Shown here: positions 57,000 to 64,000 of the stretch, piece by piece | Numbering within the stretch: position 1 is the stretch's first letter | Layout of the letters: the number at the start of each line of letters is the position of its first letter | Source of the DNA: Microplitis mediator | Lineage: Eukaryota; Arthropoda; Insecta; Hymenoptera; Braconidae | NCBI RefSeq assembly: GCF_029852145.1 | Contig: NC_079971.1 | Coordinates: 9,169,697 to 9,233,696 of the forward strand | Direction of reading: 5' to 3' | DNA: 64,000 nt | Program-made: the position numbers and the translations under genes | Notes under the pieces: model-generated | Told to the model about the DNA's origin: nothing | Seen by the model: the letters and a program-made list of their open reading frames with translations, nothing else | Databases searched by the model: none

Positions 57000-59297
57000 G
57001 GGTGGCTCATTTGAAACGACTATTTTTTTTTTTTTGGTCCATTGACGGAATATTGTTCTAGACATAAAAAAAAAATTTTCCACAAAATTTGAGCCCTTAA
57101 TTTTAATTTTAAGAACTCGCTAATTGAATTTGAAATTTTCCCATTCATTTAGCATGTAAAGTGGAGGTTTTTTTTTTTTAATTATCTATAGCTCTGCTGC
57201 ATTTCACGTTTTTTTACTGTCCATAGGCAGAAGTTATAGGCAAACCTTTATACTTCAAAAGTTCCTACAGTAAAATTTATGTGACAGGAACGGGGTCAGA
57301 GTTAAAAAATGTAAAAGTCGATTTTTATCGATTTTTGCGTATTTTTTGAGTTTTTCGTAGAAAATATTGTAGTTACCGAAAAAAGGTAAATGACAAAATT
57401 GTAGGAAATCAAATTTGCTACAAAAAAGGTCCTGTAAGCCAAGGCTGTAAAATCTGTTGTTTCTGAAATAAATTGAATTATACATATGAAAATTCAAGAT
57501 ATCTTTGCAGTATATGGTTTGTTAAATTAATAATTTAATTTTCATTTATTAAATGTTTTTTTTGAACATCATATTACTTTTTCATAAAAATATAACTTAA
57601 AAAAAATTTATCTATATGGGGCATTCCACGCCAAATCGGACGGTTTCAAAAATTGATTTTTCCGATTTTCTTCGATTTTTGGTATTTTTTAGTACCCCTC
57701 AAAAGAGGCTTCCCGGTAAATTTTGAGATCTTTTTGATTAATGGTTCAAAAAATATCGAATTTAAAAAAAAAACCGCTCTTTTTATGGTTTTTTGATCAT
57801 AACTTTCGTAATAATGGTCGAAATTCAATGTTTTTTTATTCAAAATTTTCGTTTTGAGTTGGCCTTTTCAGACAAAAATGCATAACAAATATACAAAATG
57901 TTTTTGATCGAGATTTTTGAATTTTAAGTTTTCAACCGTGTTTTTAAAAAAGGGTGTATCCTTCGATTTTCTTGAAAATTTCCTATCTTAAACTTCTATC
58001 CATTCTGCAACTTTTAAGCCCGGTCCAGTAGTGGGCCTTCCATAATTACTATTTTTTTTCGATTTTTCGAAATTAAAAAAAATTTTTTTTTTGCTATAAA
58101 TTATTATCAGTACCGATTTTTGACATTGTACACTTGTTTTTCTTGAATATTATAAATTGATTCCGATATTTTTTGTCAAAAATCGGTACTGATAATAATT
58201 TATAGCAAAAAAAAAATTTTTTTTAATTTCGAAAAATCGAAAAAAAATAGTAATTATGGAAGGCCCACTACTGGACCGGGCTTAAAAGTTGCAGAATGGA
58301 TAGAAGTTTAAGATAGGAAATTTTCAAGAAAATCGAAGGATACACCCTTTTTTAAAAACACGGTTGAAAACTTAAAATTCAAAAATCTCGATCAAAAACA
58401 TTTTGTATATTTGTTATGCATTTTTGTCTGAAAAGGCCAACTCAAAACGAAAATTTTGAATAAAAAAACATTGAATTTCGACCATTATTACGAAAGTTAT
58501 GATCAAAAAACCATAAAAAGAGCGGTTTTTTTTTTAAATTCGATATTTTTTGAACCATTAATCAAAAAGATCTCAAAATTTACCGGGAAGCCTCTTTTGA
58601 GGGGTACTAAAAAATACCAAAAATCGAAGAAAATCGGAAAAATCAATTTTTGAAACCGTCCGATTTGGCGTGGAATGCCCCATATAGATAAATTTTTTTT
58701 AAGTTATATTTTTATGAAAAAGTAATATGATGTTCAAAAAAAACATTTAATAAATGAAAATTAAATTATTAATTTAACAAACCATATACTGCAAAGATAT
58801 CTTGAATTTTCATATGTATAATTCAATTTATTTCAGAAACAACAGATTTTACAGCCTTGGCTTACAGGACCTTTTTTGTAGCAAATTTGATTTCCTACAA
58901 TTTTGTCATTTACCTTTTTTCGGTAACTACAATATTTTCTACGAAAAACTCAAAAAATACGCAAAAATCGATAAAAATCGACTTTTACATTTTTTAACTC
59001 TGACCCCGTTCCTGTCACATAAATTTTACTGTAGGAACTTTTGAAGTATAAAGGTTTGCCTATAACTTCTGCCTATGGACAGTAAAAAAACGTGAAATGC
59101 AGCAGAGCTATAGATAATTAAAAAAAAAAACCTCCACTTTACATGCTAAATGAATGGGAAAATTTCAAATTCAATTAGCGAGTTCTTAAAATTAAAATTA
59201 AGGGCTCAAATTTTGTGGAAAATTTTTTTTTTATGTCTAGAACAATATTCCGTCAATGGACCAAAAAAAAAAAAATAGTCGTTTCAAATGAGCCACC

Positions 59298-59298
<1 letters not shown>
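57000..59298. mobile_element. 2.3-kb near-perfect palindrome, GGGTGGCTCATTTGAAACG termini
   Basis: The whole element is an inverted repeat centred at 58149 and flanked by TA inside (TA)n tracts. Frames at 57255/58802 (80 aa) and 57646/58456 (65 aa) are identical in pairs, so the arms are essentially unchanged and the element is young or gene-converted. These frames are Phe/Lys-rich with no domain and are not counted as genes. Confidence 0.9.
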
Positions 59299-59348
<50 letters not shown>

Positions 59349-59349
59349 C

Positions 59350-59489
59350 CCATTTTATATAGTGGAAACCCAAACATGCAAACCTCTCAATAAGACAATT
59401 TATAGATAAATTGAGAAAAATATAGATAGCCCGAACTGGGAATCGAACCCAGACCAATTCGGTAACGCGCCGAGTGCTCTACCAGTTGA
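59350..59489 (-). repeat. tRNA-derived SINE-like unit (copy E), truncated
   Basis: AGTGGAAACCCAAACATGCA through the tRNA-like part 59428-59489; it breaks off at the D arm (ACCAGTTG) into a TA run, so the head is lost. Confidence 0.65.
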
Positions 59490-59955
59490 TATATATATAT
59501 ATATAGTGTTTCGAATTTCCAATTATCTTAAATCTTTTTACATCTTATTTGGTAGTTTTTAAAATTTTCAATCATCTCAAATCCTAATTAATCATATTTT
59601 TAGGATTTACAAGCATTTGACAGTATTCAACAGTTCCAATCATTTCAAATCCTGTTAAATCATGTTTTCAGGATTAAATAGTATTTAACAGAATTAAAAA
59701 ATTTGAATCATGTTAAATCCTTCTGAATCATATTTTCAGGATTCGATATCATTCATAAGGATATAAATTTTTTTAATCATGTCAAATACTTTTTTTCAAT
59801 CAGGGCAGTGACAATCATAGGGAGTAAAGGTACATTTGATACATCATAAGTAATAAATGGAATACTTTTAAAATATAAAATAAGTGTGAAATTTACAGGT
59901 TATTTTGTGCGCAATAAGATACAACTGATGGAACTAGATTATAATGGGAAATTCC

Positions 59956-60330
59956 AGTTATGTGGAATGAAACCCATCTTTTCAACATTTTTTGATTCCA
60001 TTACAATTTTCAAGGCCATCAAATTATAGGATGAAATGGTCGAAATATAAAGTTTAAGGTCATAAATTAAAGTTTATTAGACAATCTTTCAGATACTTTT
60101 TACGGAAATTGTCTATGAGTATTAGTTTTAAAATTATATGAACTTGAATGTGGAAAAAAATTGATTTTTCGAAAAATCATGGAAATTTCAAAAAGCCATA
60201 ACTTCTAAACTAATCAACCGATTTCGCCCATCTTCGAACTTAACCGTGATAATTGCCCATAGAATAAGTGTGAAAAATTTCATTAAGATCTGATAAGAAT
60301 TTTAGGCGTAATCGTGTCCTCAAAACTGCG
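59956..60330 (+). repeat. Direct repeat, copy 2 (pairs with 54785-55162)
   Basis: See copy 1; begins AGTTATGTGGAATGAAACCC. No coding frame. Confidence 0.7.
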
Positions 60331-60530
60331 TAACTAATTATGATAGGTTGTGACAAAATTCCTTGAAAAATCGGCCATGAGGACGAATACAATAGTCAGA
60401 TTTTAGAAAAATCTACTTAAAAAAACTAATACTGCCGCGTAAATTCCTGGAATTTTCCAAAAAGAGTTCGTAGGGTGCTTTCAGGTGAAACTGCGGAATA
60501 CCTAAATACTAATAGTGCCGCGGCAGTATT
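60331..60530. other. Short unassigned DNA before the LINE
   Basis: ACTAATACTGCCGCG (60425) and its complement CGGCAGTATTAGT (60522) form a small inverted pair, possibly an old MITE. Confidence 0.35.
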
Positions 60531-63500
60531 AGTATGCTGGTTTCTCCCGTCGTAGCCGCAGACTTTTCTGGGGCTTCACTGGACTTTCTAAGTGCCCGCA
60601 AAATATCAGCAATTAAATCAGCCGCAGCGCAATCGAATATGATGGCTTATTCTACTGCACGGCCCTTCAACAACAAGCCCTGGTTTGATAAGTGTTGTGC
60701 TGGTAAGGAATATGCCCCGAAAAAGATGCTTCAGCTTTGCAAGTCGCAAGCTGATGACTGCCATCTTTGGGTTGAGTATCACAAACTTAAAGGTGATTAC
60801 TTTAGGCTCGTCAACGCACGGAAGATCGAATACAATAATTTAATACAGCGCCGGTTTGCTGCGGTTAAATGCACGTCGGACGTGCAATTTTTGGTCCGCG
60901 GTAAATTCAGTGCGCAGAATCCCCTGCCCTAAGTATAATATACCTGCTAGCAGGTGGGAAGAACTTCATGAAGCAGTTTACCCGTCCAGGCCCATGGCGT
61001 ATGCACCCTCGATTGAACCGCTTAACCCATCACTAGACAATGAGATTAGCTTGGAAGAACTGATAATAAGTCTCAATAAGTGCAAGACCCGCAAAGCTGC
61101 TGGTGATGATAACGTCAGCTATGAATTTTTCAAGGATCTACCCGAAAACTGGCTCTAATTTCTACTAGCAACCTTCATCCGCATAATGATTTCCGAGGAA
61201 GTACCTTCGCACTGGTCGAAGATAATCATGTGTATGATCCTTAAAAAAGGTGACCCCAGTCGTCCGGAGAATTATCGGGGTATCGCTCTGATGAACTCCA
61301 TTGCTAAAATATTCACCCAAATTATTGCCGCAAGAATCCAAAAATGGGCAGCAAAACTTCGACTGATTCCAGAAGAACAAGCTGGTTTCTGTCCAAAAAA
61401 AGGCTGCGAAGATAGCGTCTTTTGCTTAGTGGCTGCCCTACAAATAGTCGTGAGATTCAAAGGAATACCTTCTTACGTTTACATTTTGAGCGTGCATTCG
61501 ATTCCATACCGCATGATATGCTCTGGGTCAAGTTGATTAAGCTTGGGTTGAGTGCTAAATTGGTGAACATCCTAAAAAGTCTGTACAAAGGAACTATTAT
61601 GCAAATCAAGGGCTCTGACGGCCTCTCCTCTCCCATCGATGTTACGATGGGGGTACTCCAGGGAGAGATCCTCAGCCCCTTGCTATTTATCTTGTATATC
61701 GCAGACCTCATCATATTTCTTGAGGAACACGGATTGAATGGACTCAACCTGGGACCAACATATGATTTGCTTGCTTTAGAGTACGTAGATGACTTGGCTC
61801 TACCAGCCCGCACAGCAATTTCACTACATAAGCTTCTGAAAGCTCTGGAGCTATACTGTGATCTGAATGGCCTCACTGTAAACGTGTCTAAAGCCAAAAT
61901 CTTGAGGGTTAGTTCTAGTGGCAAATCAGGTAAACGTGATGAAGCTTTTTACTACAAGGGCTTATTCTTTTACTGTAAGGACTTTAATTCTTCTTTTCAA
62001 GGTGACCCAGTAACACTTAATGCAATCAACAAAAGTAAGCTTGCTTCGAGCACTGTCCTGAACATCCTTGCCAGGTTAAAAGCTGAATCTTGGGCTGGAA
62101 AGGTCCAAGTATATAATAGCATGTCTCGTAGCATACTATTTGGCGCATTTATGGTGCCTGAAACCCTGCAATCTGGAAAGACTTGAAGCCGCAAACTTGA
62201 ATTTTTACAAGAGACTGTTCTCTCTTCTGTCGTGTACTCCTGGCTACGCTATTAGAGTAGAGATGAACATCGAGCACATTGCTAGTTGGGTCTTCAAATT
62301 AGCCATCAGCTGGGTCTTGAAAATTCTAGAAATGGATGACTCGCGGCTTCCGAAAATTTGCTTTCTGCGCCTAAATGACGGTTCACTGCGTTTTGGTCCC
62401 AAAACATTTCATCCCCGACAACTCATCCCCGACAATTCATCCCCGCGACGATTCATGACAATGACAACTTACACTTAGACAAATAATACCCGATAATTTA
62501 CCTGTTGGACAATTGATACTTCAATAAAAATATTAAATACAATAAACCAGCTATAAATATTGTTAATTATGAACATTTTATCAATATAATTTTAATACAC
62601 ACTTTCTCATAACCACATCATTTAGCACCATAGTACATAATCGATCGTTAATAATTATATACTTTATATTAATAATAAAATATTATCTCTTAATTACTTA
62701 TTAACATTAATTTTTAGCGATCAATATAGTTAACTAATTAGTATCACAATTGCCTAAGATACTTATACAAAACAACTGAATATACAAGACAACATAATAT
62801 CCAGAAGTCGCGATACTTGACTACATTTAAATGATCTTTTAGATAATATCGTTATTATTATTGTAATTATTCTTATTATTATTATTATTGTTGTTGTTTC
62901 AATTAAATCATTGGGTTACTAAACTCAAAGTTACATAATATTCGGTTGATGGAAAAAAGTATAGATAATTTTTTTCATAGATTTGATGTGCTTGATAATA
63001 GTACAAATATTGATTAAAATAAAAAATGATTAGAAATAATTATCAATATAAGGTAGATTGTCATGGTTAAGATGTCATAAGATGAACAGTCGTCGGGATG
63101 ATTTATCTCGGGGATATATTGTCGGGGATTAATTGTCCGAGGATGATTAGTCGTGCGGATAATGTGTCGGGGATGAGCTGTCGGGGATGAAATGTTTTGG
63201 GACCAAAACGCGTGACACCTAAATGAGGCGGATATGTTGGGCAACTTGCAGCCTGCTTATTGGAAAGCCAGAAAGAATGACTTAATTAACAAGTACAACA
63301 CCTACCTGAAAAGTTTGGACCAGGAGAGATATCATCGCTCAAAAGCTTGCCAGACCATATTCCCAATCCCACTCTACAGACTTCTAAACAACTTTGAGAG
63401 AAGCCCACATCACCTAATCAAACCGGTTATCCAGCTCAGACTTGCCAGTATTTACTCAAGTCGTTTCTCTAAGGACCATGAGACGCTCAAACTGTCGCCT

Positions 63501-63880
63501 TTAGTGCCGTGTAACCTATGCCATCTACCCGAAAAACAGACCGTATTGCACTTCATCTTTTGCTGTCCGTTCTTCTCTGATATCAGAGCTGAAATTTTGG
63601 GCCCTGTCGCGCCAACGGACTTCGACTTGCTTAGGCTATTCCTGGGCAGTAGTTTGCTCCCAGAACTGTTAAAAACTTTTGCCTTTTTGAAAAAATGCTA
63701 CAAAAGACTGTCAAGCTATAGTTTGCCTTAACTTTTATTCCCTTCTTTATATTTAATTAGCCACCCACAACATTCTTATTGTATCTACTTTATTACTTAC
63801 ACTATTGTTCTCATCGCAAAAATGTATACAAGGATTGTATCCTAATGAAACCATTGAATAAATAAATAAATAAATAAGTA
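60531..63880 (+). pseudogene. Non-LTR (LINE) retrotransposon, 5' truncated, reverse transcriptase decayed
   Basis: Fragments in three frames read as one LINE polyprotein. A linker (60534-60932) precedes the RT domain: KTRKAAGDDNVSYEFF (about 61080-61130), ILKKGDPSRPENYRGIAL (61240), IPEEQAGF, ERAFDSIPHDMLW (about 61485), GVLQGEILSPLLF and the catalytic EYVDDLAL (61780). A C-terminal part (63234-63731) holds a CNLC...H...CC zinc motif. Stops and frameshifts near 60900, 61158, 61480 and 62186 kill it. The endonuclease is absent, typical of 5' truncation. The 3' end has a 140-bp tail region finishing in (AAAT)n at 63858-63877. A MITE interrupts it at 62379-63217. The clade is not assigned. Confidence 0.85.
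62379..63217. mobile_element. 839-bp MITE in the LINE, 9-bp target duplication
   Basis: CCTAAATGA occurs at 62370-62378 and again at 63218-63226. Ends: ...CACTGCGTTTTGGTCCCAAA and, inverted, GTCACGCGTTTTGGTCCC; both continue into CATTTCATCCCCGACA and a TCATCCCCGACA array. Removing it with one target copy restores the LINE frame (RLN joined to EADML). A 9-bp duplication fits Mutator-like elements; 8-bp families remain possible. Confidence 0.85.
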
Positions 63881-64000
63881 GAATGATTTAAAAAAAACAA
63901 AAAAAGTTGAACAATATGCATTTTTCGATTTTTACCGCCAAAAATAGTAAATTATGAAATATTCAAAATTTCTGAAATATTCAAAAAATCATAAAAAATA
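63881..64000. other. Unassigned AT-rich end of window
   Basis: A-rich DNA with no recognisable feature. Confidence 0.5.

Larger units (their letters stand above)
55163..59805. mobile_element. 4.6-kb DNA element, CCCTGATTAAAAAAATG termini, with nested elements
   Basis: The ends are CCCTGATTAAAAAAATGTAT and, inverted, CCCTGATTGAAAAAAAGTAT, both followed by TTGACATGATTAAAA. Subterminal arrays of TTTTTAGGATTTAAC/GAATACTTTTTAATCCTG words occupy 55180-55680 and 59520-59790. The flanking dinucleotide is CA on both sides. Inside are a CGGTA-repeat element, TA microsatellites, a CAAGAA fragment, a 2.3-kb palindrome and a tRNA-derived unit. Confidence 0.75.

Noticed and set aside
57255..59044. Identical pairs of 65-80 aa frames
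   Set aside because: Same DNA read from the two arms of a palindrome; no domain or composition typical of a protein.

Overview
The window is AT-rich animal DNA packed with transposable elements. It looks like an arthropod, most plausibly insect, genome: it carries Ty3/Gypsy and BEL/Pao retrotransposons with invertebrate-type domains, a non-LTR retrotransposon, a piggyBac-like element with TTAA flanks, many TA-flanked non-autonomous DNA elements, and short introns. I see no intact conserved host gene. Assignment to a wasp or any narrower group would be a guess.

Layout. 1-4.9 kb: 5' half of a Ty3/Gypsy element on the minus strand (LTR candidate, primer site, gag, zinc knuckles, protease, reverse transcriptase running off the window). 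Its gag-pol overlap carries a textbook -1 frameshift signal. 5.6-11.7 kb: two oppositely oriented copies of one non-autonomous DNA element, each with an internal tRNA-like module. Between and inside them lie several MITEs and a solo BEL LTR with a perfect 5-bp target duplication. 11.7-13.4 kb: repeat debris and a tandem repeat. 13.4-22.1 kb: a structure bounded by 0.6-kb inverted arms with a 29-bp minisatellite. It contains an RWD-domain exon fragment with a stop at codon 5, a 3.9-kb DNA element with a nested 2-kb palindrome, a GCATGATC-repeat element, and a piggyBac-like insert whose empty site is preserved in the opposite arm. 22.1-24 kb: repeats. 24-31.2 kb: a 7.3-kb DNA element packed with nested elements (a CAAGAA-type element, a second 2-kb palindrome, a 5S-rRNA-derived piece, possible retroelement debris). 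31-34 kb: mostly unassigned.

34.4-37.3 kb: a palindromic element split by a CTTGGCC-repeat element. 37.6-39.5 kb: two small spliced gene models of unknown function, a three-exon one on plus and the last two exons of one on minus. 39.5-44.9 kb: unassigned sequence, a CA microsatellite, an inverted ORF pair and tRNA-derived repeat units. 45-50.7 kb: a CAAGAA element, two palindromes inserted in TA repeats and a TGACGTCA-repeat element. 50.65-54.8 kb: BEL/Pao element on minus (LTR, tRNA-Tyr primer site, gag, protease, partial RT). 55.2-59.8 kb: a 4.6-kb DNA element containing a 2.3-kb near-perfect palindrome. 60.5-63.9 kb: decayed non-LTR retrotransposon interrupted by an 839-bp MITE with a 9-bp target duplication.

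The elements do not form a pathway; the window is a nested insertion record. Its most notable features are the Gypsy frameshift hairpin, the recurrence of pol-III-type modules (tRNA-like or 5S-like) inside otherwise unrelated DNA elements, the captured RWD exon, and two uncharacterised spliced gene models around 38-39 kb. Families were recognised by eye; no database search was possible.
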